Part shown: positions 53,188-62,139 of the stretch, one piece after another
Layout of the letters: every line of letters starts with the position of its first letter
Position numbering within the stretch: position 1 is the first letter of the stretch
Assembly: GCF_000176035.2 (NCBI RefSeq)
Contig: NC_015675.1
Location: 1,740,001 to 1,804,000 of the forward strand
Source: Mesorhizobium opportunistum WSM2075
GTDB lineage: Bacteria; Pseudomonadota; Alphaproteobacteria; Rhizobiales; Rhizobiaceae
Direction of reading: 5' to 3'
DNA length: 64,000 nt
The notes under the pieces: generated by a model
The model's database searches: none
The model's input: the letters and a program-made list of their open reading frames with translations, nothing else
What the model was told of the DNA's origin: nothing
Program-made: the position numbers and the translations under genes

Positions 53188-54207
53188 TTATGACCCGATC
53201 TCGATCACGGCCTTGATCAGGCCGGATTTCTCATGCGCCCAGCGGGCGAGATCGCGCGGCGTGCCGTCGAGTGTGGTGCGGTGGGTGACGAGCTTGGCCA
53301 ATGGCACCGTACCGTTGCGGATCGAGGCGGCGACATGGTCGAAGTCGGCGCGCAAGGCATTGCGGCTGCCGATCAGCGTCATCTCGCGCTTGTGGAATTC
53401 GGGATCGGAAAAGACGATGTCGTCCTTGACGACGCTGACCAACACCAGCGAGCCGCCATGGGCGACATGGGCGAAGGCCGACTGCACCGACCGGGTGTTG
53501 CCGGTGGCGTCGAAGACCACGTCGAAACCTTCGCCTGATGTCGCGTCCCTGACCAGATCGGGCACCGCGCCGCGCGAGCCGTCGAGGGTCTTGAAGCCGA
53601 GTTCTGTTGCGGCGAAGGCAAGTCTCTCGGTGCTCATGTCGAGCAGCGTCACGTCGAGCCCGGCGATGCGGGCGAAGATGGCGGTGCCGAGGCCGATCGG
53701 GCCGGCGCCGATGACCAGCGTGCGGGCATCGGGATCGGCGCGCGAGCGGCGCACGGCATGCGCCCCGATGGCCAGGAATTCGACGGCGGCGGCGTCCGCC
53801 AGCGACAGGCCGTCCGCCGGGTAGAGATTTTGGGCCGGGACAAGAATATGTTCGCACATGGCACCGTCGCGATGGACGCCGAGCACCTCGATCCTGACGC
53901 AGCAATTCGGCTTGCCGTGCCGGCAGGCGATGCATTTGCCGCAGGACAGGTAGGGATTGATGACGACCGGCTCACCAATTGCCAGGTCGACGCCTTCGCC
54001 GACCTCGACGATCGTTCCCGACACTTCGTGGCCCATGATGCGGGGATAGGCGAGGAACGGGTGCTTGCCTTCGAAGATGTGATAATCGGTGCCGCAGATG
54101 CCGACATGGCTGACCGCGACCAGCGCCCAGCCGGCAGGGGGGGCTCCTGGCGCCGGGCGATCCTCCAGGACAAGCTCGCCGGGCGAGCGGCAGACGACGG
54201 CTTTCAT
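53188..54207 (-). CDS. Zinc-dependent alcohol dehydrogenase (MDR family)
   Basis: A 339-residue medium-chain dehydrogenase beginning MKAVVCRSPGELVLEDRPAP; ATG 54228 would add seven residues. Catalytic-zinc residues are Cys in VGICGTDYH and His-Glu in MGHEVSG. Structural-zinc cysteines are in CGKCIACRHGKPNCC. The NAD loop is VIGAGPIGLG. It is the last gene of the ribose-type ABC operon, fitting oxidation of an imported polyol, sugar or deoxy-sugar acid (inference). Confidence 0.92.
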   Translation of the reverse strand: MKAVVCRSPGELVLEDRPAPGAPPAGWALVAVSHVGICGTDYHIFEGKHPFLAYPRIMGHEVSGTIVEVGEGVDLAIGEPVVINPYLSCGKCIACRHGKPNCCVRIEVLGVHRDGAMCEHILVPAQNLYPADGLSLADAAAVEFLAIGAHAVRRSRADPDARTLVIGAGPIGLGTAIFARIAGLDVTLLDMSTERLAFAATELGFKTLDGSRGAVPDLVRDATSGEGFDVVFDATGNTRSVQSAFAHVAHGGSLVLVSVVKDDIVFSDPEFHKREMTLIGSRNALRADFDHVAASIRNGTVPLAKLVTHRTTLDGTPRDLARWAHEKSGLIKAVIEIGS

Positions 54208-54278
54208 GCTTTCAATCCAGTCGGTCATGAAGTCGCCGGCCCATCTTCATACGGGCCGGCGATCGATTTAGGTGGTGG

Positions 54279-55247
54279 TCACTTGCCCCCGCGGCGGCGC
54301 AGGCCGTCGAAATAGACGATGACGATGATCAGAACGCCGGTGATGATGCGTTGCCAGAAGGCGTTGACGTTCAAGAGATTGGCGCCGTTGTTGATGGTGG
54401 CCAAGATGAAGGCACCTAGCAGCGGGCCATGCACCGACCCGACCGCGCCGAACAGCGAGGTGCCGCCGATCACCGAGGACGCGATCGCCTGCAGTTCCCA
54501 GCCCTCGGCCTGGGTCGGATTGCCGATCCCGATGCGCGAGGCCAAGAGCACGCCGACGAAGGCAGCGCACAGACCCGACAGCGTGTAGGCCATGTAGATG
54601 GTGCGCTGGACGTTGACGCCCGACAGGCGCGAGGCTTCGGCGTTGGAGCCGACGGAGAAGAGGTAACGTCCCCAGCGGCTGTGATGCAGGAAGACATAGG
54701 CCGGAATGCCGACCAGGATGACCATCCAGAACAGATTGGGGACACCGAGGAAGGAGTTGCGCGAGAATACCTGGAAGGCATCGTTGTTGATCGAGATCGA
54801 GTTGCCGTTGGTCATCAGAAGGCCGATGCCGCGCAAGGATGTCAGCGTCGCCAGCGTGATGATGAAGGGCGGCAGCCCCATCTTGACGATGCCAAAACCA
54901 TGGAACAGGCCGATGGCGACGCCCACCAGCAGCGTGATCAGGATGGCGAGGAACACTGGTATGCCGGCATTGATCAGCATCGCCGCAATGACGGTGGCGA
55001 AGCCGACCACGGCGCCGACGGAGAGGTCGATGCCTCCGGTGATGATGACGAAGGTCTGGCCGACAGCCAGGATGGCGATCATCGAGCCCTGGCGCAAGAG
55101 GTTCGAGATGTTGTTCGCGGAGGCGAAGCTTGATGTCGATAGTGACAGGATGACCCACAGCAGCACCAGCAGCGCCAGCAGCGTCAGTCCGAACAAGGCG
55201 TTGTAGTTGCGCTTCGGTTTTTCAGCAGGAATCGCCTCGGTGCTCAT
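54279..55247 (-). CDS. Ribose-type ABC transporter permease
   Basis: A 322-residue RbsC-type permease with QTFVIITGGIDLSVGA and GWELQAIASSVIGGTSLFGAVGSVHG. Its ATG overlaps the ATPase stop by 4 bp. Confidence 0.94.
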   Translation of the reverse strand: MSTEAIPAEKPKRNYNALFGLTLLALLVLLWVILSLSTSSFASANNISNLLRQGSMIAILAVGQTFVIITGGIDLSVGAVVGFATVIAAMLINAGIPVFLAILITLLVGVAIGLFHGFGIVKMGLPPFIITLATLTSLRGIGLLMTNGNSISINNDAFQVFSRNSFLGVPNLFWMVILVGIPAYVFLHHSRWGRYLFSVGSNAEASRLSGVNVQRTIYMAYTLSGLCAAFVGVLLASRIGIGNPTQAEGWELQAIASSVIGGTSLFGAVGSVHGPLLGAFILATINNGANLLNVNAFWQRIITGVLIIVIVYFDGLRRRGGK

Positions 55248-56797
55248 ATCTGTCCTCCCAGCTTTTCTTGTTTCTCGGCGAGCGCCTGAGTGAGAATTTC
55301 CTCGTGATCGGCGGTGCGGAACCCGTGTGTCGCCACCAATTTGCCGCGGCGGAACACATGCAGCGTGTCGGCAAGCTCATAGACCTCCGGCAGATAGGAG
55401 GAGATCAGGATGATGCCGGCACCTTTCGACAAGAGCGCGCTGAACAGCCGGTAGATCTCGGCCTTGGTGCCGACATCGACGCCGACCGTCGGCTCGTCGA
55501 AGATGAACAGCTTGGCGCCATGCGCCAGCCATTTGCCGATAACGATCTTCTGCTGGTTGCCGCCCGACAGGCTGGAGGCCAGTGCATTGCGCGTCGGCGT
55601 CTTGATCCTGAGATCGGCGATCTGGCGGTCGGCCTGGGTTTTTTCCTGCACGCCGGAGATCAGCAGATTGTTCGAGATGCGCTTGTAGATCGGCAGGTTG
55701 AGATTGAAGCCGACCGGCAGATTGAGGCAGAGGCCCTGGTCGCGGCGGCTTTCAGGCGCTAGCGCCATGCCGAGCCTGATCGCGTCGTGCTCGGAATTGA
55801 CCAGAACGTCCTTGCCTTCCCACAGGATATGGCCGGCCGATTTGCGATGGCGGCCGTAGAGGGTGGTGACGAATTCGCTGCGGCCGGCGCCGATCAGGCC
55901 GTAGAGTCCGACGATCTCGCCGGCGCGAACCGTCATCGAGATATTTTCAAACCCCTTGCCGGACAGGTTGCGTGCCTCGACGATCGCGGCACCCGGGGTG
56001 AAATGCTCCTTATGGTAGATCTGCTCGATCGAGCGGTTGATCATCAGCTTGACCAGTTCGGCGTCGTTGGTCTCGGCGATGTTCCTGGTGCCGACCAGCG
56101 TGCCATCGCGCAGCACGGAGACGCGATCGGCGAGTTCGAACACTTCCTCCATGCGGTGGCTGATGTAGATGATGGTCACGCCTTCGGATTTCAGCCTGCG
56201 GATCAGGGTGAAGAGCTGGTCGGCCTCCTTGCGGGTCAGGTAGGCGGTCGGCTCGTCGAAGATGAGGAATTTGGTGCCGCGCACAGTGGCACGGGCGGCG
56301 GCGATCAACTGCTGCTGGCCGATGGTGAGGTCGCCGAGCACGACATGCGCCGGCAGGTCGAAGCCGAGATCGTCGATGATCTTCTGTGCTTCCTTGACCA
56401 TGGCGCGCTGCTGCAGGATGCCGAAGCGCGAATTCTCCTCGCCGAGGAACATGTTGGCGGCAACGGTCAGGTGGCGGCAGAGCACGACTTCCTGGTGGAC
56501 GGCATTGATGCCGAGCGCCATCGCCTCATGGGGGGTCGCGAGTGCTGCCGGTTTGCCTTCCCAGATGACCTCGCCCGAGGTGCGCGGCATGACGCCGGTC
56601 AGAAGCTTGATCAGCGTGGACTTGCCGGCACCGTTCTCGCCGACGATGGCATGGATCTCACCCGCCTTGAAGGCGAGGGTCACCGGCTTCAACGCATGGG
56701 TGCCAGGATATTTCTTCTCCAGCCCCTGTAGTTCCAGGATCGTCCTGCCGGGCTCCAGAACGGGGGCCGGGTGCAGGTCTTGCGCCGTCGATGTCAT
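55244..56797 (-). CDS. Ribose-type ABC transporter ATPase (two cassettes, RbsA-like)
   Basis: A 517-residue tandem ATPase. Cassette 1 has Walker A GENGAGKSTL, a degenerate signature LTIGQQQLIAAARA and Walker B LIFDEPTAYL. Cassette 2 has a degenerate Walker A GLIGAGRSEF, signature LSGGNQQKIVIGKW and IFDEPTVGVDVGTK, as is usual for RbsA/MglA. The start at 56797 has GGGAGGATTGTC before it. Tandem 13-mers lie just upstream. Confidence 0.94.
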   Translation of the reverse strand: MTSTAQDLHPAPVLEPGRTILELQGLEKKYPGTHALKPVTLAFKAGEIHAIVGENGAGKSTLIKLLTGVMPRTSGEVIWEGKPAALATPHEAMALGINAVHQEVVLCRHLTVAANMFLGEENSRFGILQQRAMVKEAQKIIDDLGFDLPAHVVLGDLTIGQQQLIAAARATVRGTKFLIFDEPTAYLTRKEADQLFTLIRRLKSEGVTIIYISHRMEEVFELADRVSVLRDGTLVGTRNIAETNDAELVKLMINRSIEQIYHKEHFTPGAAIVEARNLSGKGFENISMTVRAGEIVGLYGLIGAGRSEFVTTLYGRHRKSAGHILWEGKDVLVNSEHDAIRLGMALAPESRRDQGLCLNLPVGFNLNLPIYKRISNNLLISGVQEKTQADRQIADLRIKTPTRNALASSLSGGNQQKIVIGKWLAHGAKLFIFDEPTVGVDVGTKAEIYRLFSALLSKGAGIILISSYLPEVYELADTLHVFRRGKLVATHGFRTADHEEILTQALAEKQEKLGGQI

Positions 56798-56803
56798 GAC
56801 AAT

Positions 56804-56856
56804 CCTCCCAAAATGGGCCTCCCAAATGGGCCTCCCAGACTGGCTTCCCAGACCGG
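56804..56856. repeat. Four tandem 13-14 bp units in the ATPase leader
   Basis: Units CCTCCCAAAATGGG, CCTCCCAAATGGG, CCTCCCAGACTGG and CTTCCCAGACCGG follow one another on the plus strand. Read as mRNA (leftward) each supplies a GGGAGG- or GGGAAG-like Shine-Dalgarno sequence; the one nearest the ATG is the ribosome site. Confidence 0.8.
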
Positions 56857-56944
56857 CCTCACGATTTGGCACGCCGCGAGGCTCTTGAACGCCCGCTGAG
56901 GCAGCCTAGCCCAGGCTGACGGATTTCCAACCGATATGGCTTTT

Positions 56945-56971
56945 GTTTCCGGGGCACGAGGCCCCGGAAAC
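56945..56971. other. Stem-loop after ribose-type binding-protein gene
   Basis: GTTTCCGGGGC and GCCCCGGAAAC form an 11 bp stem with loop ACGAG, 19 bp after the binding-protein stop. No T-run follows in the leftward direction, so it is more likely an mRNA-stabilising hairpin. Confidence 0.75.
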
Positions 56972-56989
56972 TGTGCGGCTGTACCGATG

Positions 56990-57982
56990 CTAGAGCTTCG
57001 GATTGAGCAGCGCGTCGATCTTGGGATCCTTCATGTTGGCCTTGGTGACGAGGTTGGCGCCGGTGTCGACATTGGCCTCGACCTTTTCGCCCTTCGAGGC
57101 GGCGAGCGCGGTCTTGATGCCATCATAGCCCATCCGGTACGGATCCTGGACAACGAGGCCGGAAATGACGCCGTCGTTCAAGAACTTGATCAGCTTCTCG
57201 TCGCTGTCGAAGCCGATCAGCCCAACCTTCCCGGCAAGGTTATTCTCGGCGATCGCCTGGCCGACGCCCTGCGCCATGATCAGGTTGGACGCGAAGATGC
57301 CCTTCAGGTCTGGATTGGCGGTGATCAGGTCCGTCGCGATGTTGAGACCGGTCGTGGCCTGGCCGTCGGCATATTTGTCGGCAACCAGTTCAAGACCGGG
57401 ATACTTGGCCTTGAGCTGTTCCTTGAAGCCCTGGGCGCGCTGCTCGAGCGAGCCGGCGCCGGGCAGTGCGGTGATCAAGGCAACCTTGCCTTCGACCTTG
57501 CCGCCATTGGCCGCGCCGATGGCCGCCGCAAGACCGTCCGCTGCGACGCGGCCGCCCTGGACGTTGTCGGTGGTCAGGAACGAGGTGAAGGCCTTGGAGT
57601 CGGCGCTGGAGTCGATGCCGATGATCTTGACCTTGCTCGCCGCCTCGTCGATCGGCTTGCCGAGCGCCTTGGCTTCGGTCGGCGCGATGACGACCGCGGC
57701 CGGGCTGCCGGCGACGGCGTTCTCGAGGATCGAGATCTGGCCGTTGACGTCGGTTTCAGCCTGGGCGCCGAGTTCCGGCACGTTGACGCCGAGATCCTTG
57801 CCGGCCTTGCGGGCGCCGGCAAGCACGATCTGCCAGTAGAAGGACGTGGTGTCCTTGACGATGATCGGAATGGTCACGTCCGCCGCCGAAACCGGCGCCG
57901 AATGCATGACGCCGGCGAGCATGGACGCCGCGGCCAGTGCCATGACGGCGCGGCGGTTGAGAATGCTGGTCACGAATTTCAT
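56990..57982 (-). CDS. Ribose-type ABC transporter, periplasmic sugar-binding protein
   Basis: A 330-residue RbsB-type protein. The signal peptide is about residues 1-34 (cleavage after APVSA). The mature start ADVTIPIIVKDTTSFYWQIVLAGARKAGKDLG is typical. The hinge and pocket stretch is IFASNLIMAQGVGQAIAENNLAGKVGLIGFDSDEKL. The start at 57982 (MKFVTSILNRR) follows AGGGAGGATCCT. First gene of the leftward import operon. Confidence 0.93.
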   Translation of the reverse strand: MKFVTSILNRRAVMALAAASMLAGVMHSAPVSAADVTIPIIVKDTTSFYWQIVLAGARKAGKDLGVNVPELGAQAETDVNGQISILENAVAGSPAAVVIAPTEAKALGKPIDEAASKVKIIGIDSSADSKAFTSFLTTDNVQGGRVAADGLAAAIGAANGGKVEGKVALITALPGAGSLEQRAQGFKEQLKAKYPGLELVADKYADGQATTGLNIATDLITANPDLKGIFASNLIMAQGVGQAIAENNLAGKVGLIGFDSDEKLIKFLNDGVISGLVVQDPYRMGYDGIKTALAASKGEKVEANVDTGANLVTKANMKDPKIDALLNPKL

Positions 57983-58303
57983 AGGATCCTCCCTAAGTCG
58001 CCCGGTGAACGTTACGGAAGCTCCGTTCGGATAGGCGTGGCCCAAACAGAACTTTATCAATAAAAAACATTTACGCTATTTTGATAGTGCATCGATCCGG
58101 CGGATGCAAGCGGTGTTTCGCGCCCGATCTCGGGCGAAGACACATTCATACGCCGCTCCTCCCCAACGCAGTCAGAAGCTCCCGTTCCATTCTGGAAACA
58201 CATGGAATATTAATTCCATGTGTCAGTCAATATGGAATATTCATTCTTCCTACGAGGTCGCGGATTTGTGAAGCCGGGGCCTGCCATTGACGGCATACCG
58301 GCT
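57983..58303. promoter_or_regulatory. Promoter region with tandem palindromic operator (58198-58245)
   Basis: No gene is seen. At 58198-58223 ACACATGGAAT and ATTCCATGTGT form perfect 11 bp arms around ATTA. A second, imperfect copy TGGAATATTCATTC begins near 58232. The AT-rich stretch at 58050-58090 (TTTATCAATAAAAAACATTT) could hold the promoter of the leftward importer operon. The regulator is unknown; GntR at 61120 is one candidate. Confidence 0.65.
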
Positions 58304-59302
58304 TCACGTCAGATCCTGGACCACCGTGTAGGGACGATATTTGGCGTATTCCGTCCCCGGCGCGTCGATGTCGAGCAGTTCGAGGTTTCGTATCAGGTTC
58401 GCCAGCTTGGCGGTGCCGGTCAGCACGGTAGCGACCGCCGGCTCGTGCAGGGGAAACTGGAATGCGGCGGCGGCCAGCGGGTAGCCGCCTTCGCTGGCAA
58501 TCTTCTCCATGGCGTCGACACGGTCGAGCATATCGCGGTTGGCGGGCCGGTAGTCGAAATGCGCGCCTTGTACGGGTCCGGTCGCCAATATGCCGGAGTT
58601 GAACACGCCGCCGATGACAAGGGATGTCTGCTGCGCCCGGCACAAGGGCAGCAGTTCGGCTTCCGCGCTGCGATCGAGCAGCGAATAGCGGCTGGCGAGC
58701 AGGATGCAGTCGAGCGGCGCCCGGCGCATCACGTCGAGGCAGATCTGGACCTCGTTGACGCCGAGCCCGTAGGCGGAAATCGTACCCGACCGCTTCAGCT
58801 CCTCGAGCGCCTTGAGGCCACCGTCCATCAACTGGCGAAAGTGCAGTTTGGTCTTCTCGACGCCGTGCGTGTAGGTGCCGATGTCATGCACATAGAGGAT
58901 GTCGATCTTGTTCAGGCCAAGCCGGGCATAGCTGAAGTCGACCGACCGCATGATGCCGTCATAGGAATAGTCGTAGTCGAGCGCGAAGGGCAGCGGATCG
59001 ACATAGGAATGGTCGGGAACCTGGTCCTCGGGCACCGGGCGGAACAGGCGGCCGACCTTGGTGGACAGCACGTAGGAATCGCGCGGCTTATAGCGCAGGA
59101 AATCGCCGAAGCGCCGTTCCGACAGGCCGAAACCATAGAAGGGTGCGGTGTCGAAATAGCGCAAGCCCGCCTCCCAGGCGCCTTGCAGCGTCTCCATCGC
59201 CGCCTCGCGCGAACAGGCGCGGTAAAGGCCGCCGATCGCGGCGCCGCCGAAGCTGATTTCGGTGACCTCCAGCGCTGTCTGGCCGATGCGGCGTTTTTCC
59301 AT
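58304..59302 (-). CDS. Aldo/keto reductase (D-threo-aldose dehydrogenase-like)
   Basis: A 332-residue AKR barrel starting MEKRRIGQTALEVTEISFGGAAIGG, with GGAGG 6 bp upstream. The catalytic Asp-Tyr region is RYFDTAPFYGFGLSERRFGDFL and the Lys is in YVLSTKVGRLFRPV. The pattern DHSYVDPLPFALDYDYSYDGIMRSVDFS resembles L-fucose / D-threo-aldose 1-dehydrogenases. Likely first oxidation step for a free aldose (inference). Located between the import operon and the dehydratase. Confidence 0.9.
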   Translation of the reverse strand: MEKRRIGQTALEVTEISFGGAAIGGLYRACSREAAMETLQGAWEAGLRYFDTAPFYGFGLSERRFGDFLRYKPRDSYVLSTKVGRLFRPVPEDQVPDHSYVDPLPFALDYDYSYDGIMRSVDFSYARLGLNKIDILYVHDIGTYTHGVEKTKLHFRQLMDGGLKALEELKRSGTISAYGLGVNEVQICLDVMRRAPLDCILLASRYSLLDRSAEAELLPLCRAQQTSLVIGGVFNSGILATGPVQGAHFDYRPANRDMLDRVDAMEKIASEGGYPLAAAAFQFPLHEPAVATVLTGTAKLANLIRNLELLDIDAPGTEYAKYRPYTVVQDLT

Positions 59303-59365
59303 GCACAACCTCCCCGTTGCCGGCCGTTGTCCGGCCCGGCAAGTCTACCAGATATTCAGTCGACG

Positions 59366-60871
59366 TTAGAGCGTCGCGCCGAGATGCCAGGGCACGAATT
59401 CGTTGTCGCCATAGCCAAAATCCTCGCTCTTCGTCTTGCGGCCCGAAGCCGTCTCGACGATCAGTTCGAAGATTTCGCGGCCCATGCCGGCGATAGTCTT
59501 TTCTCCCGAAGCGATGACGCCGCAATTGACGTCCATGTCCTCTTCCATCTGGTGATACATGGTCGAGTTGGTGGCGACCTTGATCGATGGTGTCGGCCTG
59601 CAGCCGAAGCAGGAACCGCGGCCAGTGGTGAAGACGATGACATTGGCGCCACCCGCGACCTGGCCGGTGGCCGAGACCGGATCGTAACCGGGCGTGTCCA
59701 TGAACACCAGTCCGTTGCCGGTGACCTTCTCGGCATAGCCGAAGACACCGTTGAGCGGCGTCTGGCCGCCCTTGGCGACCGCGCCCAGCGACTTTTCCAG
59801 GATGGTGGTGAGGCCGCCGCGCTTGTTGCCGGGCGAGGGGTTGTTGTCGATGGAGGCGCCATGCTTGGCGACGTGGTCTTCCCACCACTTCACATAGCCG
59901 TCGAGCTTCTTGGCGATCTCGGGGGTCGCGGCGCGATAGGCGAGCAGATGCTCGGCGCCATAGATTTCCGTGGTCTCGGACAGGATGCCGATCCCGCCGA
60001 CGCCGGCCAATATGTCGACGGCCGCACCCAGTGCCGGATTGGCGGTGATGCCCGACATGCCGTCGGAGCCGCCGCATTGTAGGCCGACGACGATCTCGCT
60101 GACCGGGATCGGCTCACGCTTCAGTTGGCCGACCTCCTCGGCGATCTCGGCCAGCACGCCCATCGCCTTTTCGACCGATTTGCGCGACCCGCCGGCGTCC
60201 TGGATGTTGAAATGGCGCTTTCCCGCGGCCGCACCCTTCTGGCCGTAGAGGGTGAGCTGGTTGACCTCGCAGCCGAGGCCAACCATCAGCACGCCGCCGA
60301 AATTGGGATGTCGGGCATAGCCGGCAAGCGTGCGGTGCAGCACCATCATGCCGTCGCCGGTGCCGCTCATGCCGCAGCCCTGGCCGTGGACGATGGGCAC
60401 GAAGCCGTCGATGCCGGGATATTTCGGCAGCAAGGTGCGGTTGGCGGTGTCGGCGATGGAATGGCAGACGGTGGCCGAGCAATTGACGCTGGCGATGATG
60501 CCGATGAAGTTGCGCGTGCCGGCACGGCCGTCGGCGCGCCGATAGCCCATGAAGGTGCGGGCGCGATCGGCTTCGGTCGCGTGTTCGGCCTCGCTCGGCG
60601 GCACCACCGGCAAGCGGCCGGCCTCGAAAACCAGATTGTGCGAATGGACGTGCTCGCCGGGCGCGATATCCTGCGTGGCGCGACCGATCGCCTGGGCATA
60701 TTTGACCACCGCCGAACCGGCGGGAATTGGCTTGATCGCGACCTTGTGGCCGGGTTCGATGACGGAGCTGGCAAGCGCGCCGCCTGGCAGCACGGTGCCC
60801 ATCTCGATGCGGCCATTGGCAACCGCGACATTGTCGGCGGGGGACAGAAGAATGGTGTTTGAGGCGTTCAC
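59366..60871 (-). CDS. Altronate/galactarate-dehydratase-family (UxaA) enzyme
   Basis: A 501-residue full-length UxaA-type dehydratase. An N-terminal SAF domain (about residues 10-95, LPGGALASSVIEPGHKVAIKPIPAG) is joined to the C-terminal catalytic region with FMGYRRADGRAGTRNFIGIIASVNCSATV, HGQGCGMSGTGDGM and GLQCGGSDGMSGITANPALG. These enzymes dehydrate aldonic or uronic acids with an iron or other metal centre. Next to an aldose dehydrogenase it would act on the derived aldonate. Confidence 0.92.
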   Translation of the reverse strand: MNASNTILLSPADNVAVANGRIEMGTVLPGGALASSVIEPGHKVAIKPIPAGSAVVKYAQAIGRATQDIAPGEHVHSHNLVFEAGRLPVVPPSEAEHATEADRARTFMGYRRADGRAGTRNFIGIIASVNCSATVCHSIADTANRTLLPKYPGIDGFVPIVHGQGCGMSGTGDGMMVLHRTLAGYARHPNFGGVLMVGLGCEVNQLTLYGQKGAAAGKRHFNIQDAGGSRKSVEKAMGVLAEIAEEVGQLKREPIPVSEIVVGLQCGGSDGMSGITANPALGAAVDILAGVGGIGILSETTEIYGAEHLLAYRAATPEIAKKLDGYVKWWEDHVAKHGASIDNNPSPGNKRGGLTTILEKSLGAVAKGGQTPLNGVFGYAEKVTGNGLVFMDTPGYDPVSATGQVAGGANVIVFTTGRGSCFGCRPTPSIKVATNSTMYHQMEEDMDVNCGVIASGEKTIAGMGREIFELIVETASGRKTKSEDFGYGDNEFVPWHLGATL

Positions 60872-61119
60872 GAGCGTTTCCTGGGTGATCCTGGGATGCG
60901 CGGGCGGATTGACACGCGCATGTTAAGAGTTAATGTCTTTTATCGGGAAAAAACAGTTTTGCGTCAATTGTTTTTTCGCGGCGGCTCTGCCTTGGATGAG
61001 TGGTGCTGCAACCGGTGGGCGAGCCCCTGGCGAAAGCGATTCCGCTTTTCAGGGTCATGTGAACGTCATATTGCGCTTCAAGCCGGCAGCCGCAAGCGCC
61101 GGCATGATTGGGTCAGGGG
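60872..61119. promoter_or_regulatory. Divergent promoter with GAAAAAACA/TGTTTTTTC inverted repeat
   Basis: Between the dehydratase and GntR genes. Arms at 60947-60955 and 60969-60977 are 9 bp and perfect with 13 bp between. A candidate operator for the adjacent GntR. No small gene is seen. Confidence 0.55.
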
Positions 61120-62019
61120 ATGTCGAAGAGCAATAACGTCTACAAGGATGCCTACAACAGGTGTCTCCGGCTGCTCGACGAGACGCGCAGCCTGCCGTCG
61201 GAGCCTGAGTTGGGCGCGCTGCTCGGCGTCAGCCGCACGACCGTGCGCAGCATCCTGACGCGCATGGAAGAAACCGGGCTGATCGCCTGGAACAAGCGTG
61301 CCAAGACGGTGCTGCGCGATCCGCGTCCCGATGATTTCTTCCCCGAGGAAGAGACCGACACGCTGGCCGAGATCATCGAGCGGTCCTTCATGCGGCGGCT
61401 GCTCGCCAGCGGCGCCGAGGCCGGCATGCAGATCAACGAGCTCGAACTGGCGCGCGAGATCGGCGTCGGCACCACCAGTGTGCGCGAGTTCCTGATCCGC
61501 TTCTCCCGCTTCGGCCTGATCGAGAAGCGCCGCAACAGCCATTGGGTGCTGAAGGGCTTTACACGCGCCTTTGCACTCGAACTGACCGAAATCCGCGAGA
61601 TGTTCGAAATGCGCTCGGCCGCGGCCTTCGCGGCGCTGCCGCAGGACAGCCCGGTCTGGGCCGATCTCGATCGACTGGAAGAGGAGCATCGTCTCCTGGC
61701 AAGCGAGATCGCGACGCGCTTCAACGAGTTCTCGGAGCTGGACGAGCGTTTCCACCGGCTCATCCATCGCGCCTCGCACAACCGCTTCATCGTCGATTTC
61801 TACGATGTCATCGCCATGATCTTCCACTACCACTACCAATGGAACAAGGCGCAGGAACGCGAGCGCAATGAAGTCGCGGTCGGCGAGCATCTTGCCTATA
61901 TCGAGGCGCTCAAGTCGCGCGACCTCGGCAAGGTCGACGCCGCCTGCCGCAAGCACCTGAAGTCGGCGCGCCAGACATTGCTGACGTCGATCCCCGAAAG
62001 CCGGCTGCAAAAATCCTGA
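61120..62019 (+). CDS. GntR/FCD regulator with two winged-helix segments
   Basis: A 299-residue regulator starting MSKSNNVYKDAYNRCLRLLD (TTG at 61108 is possible). It has a first GntR-type winged helix (residues about 20-60, LPSEPELGALLGVSRTTVRSILTRMEETGLI) and a second (about 100-145, MQINELELAREIGVGTTSVREFLIRFSRFGLIEKR). An FCD domain follows with DERFHRLIHRASHNRFIVDFYD and VGEHLAYIEALKSRD. Ordinary FadR-type proteins (about 230 residues) have one helix-turn-helix. It probably controls the divergent dehydratase and importer. Confidence 0.9.
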   Translation: MSKSNNVYKDAYNRCLRLLDETRSLPSEPELGALLGVSRTTVRSILTRMEETGLIAWNKRAKTVLRDPRPDDFFPEEETDTLAEIIERSFMRRLLASGAEAGMQINELELAREIGVGTTSVREFLIRFSRFGLIEKRRNSHWVLKGFTRAFALELTEIREMFEMRSAAAFAALPQDSPVWADLDRLEEEHRLLASEIATRFNEFSELDERFHRLIHRASHNRFIVDFYDVIAMIFHYHYQWNKAQERERNEVAVGEHLAYIEALKSRDLGKVDAACRKHLKSARQTLLTSIPESRLQKS

Positions 62020-62139
62020 TCGTGCCGTGTTGCCGCAGTCTGGATTTGGCGATTTTCGACGTTCTGTGGGCGTGATAGGTATCTCTCCAGATGGTTTGAA
62101 CAGGCAAGTCGTTTGAACAAGAAGGGGAGACGGTGGAGC

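Noticed and set aside
58220..60082. Rightward 620-codon frame
   Set aside because: Antisense to the aldo/keto reductase and dehydratase genes, both of which have clear motifs.
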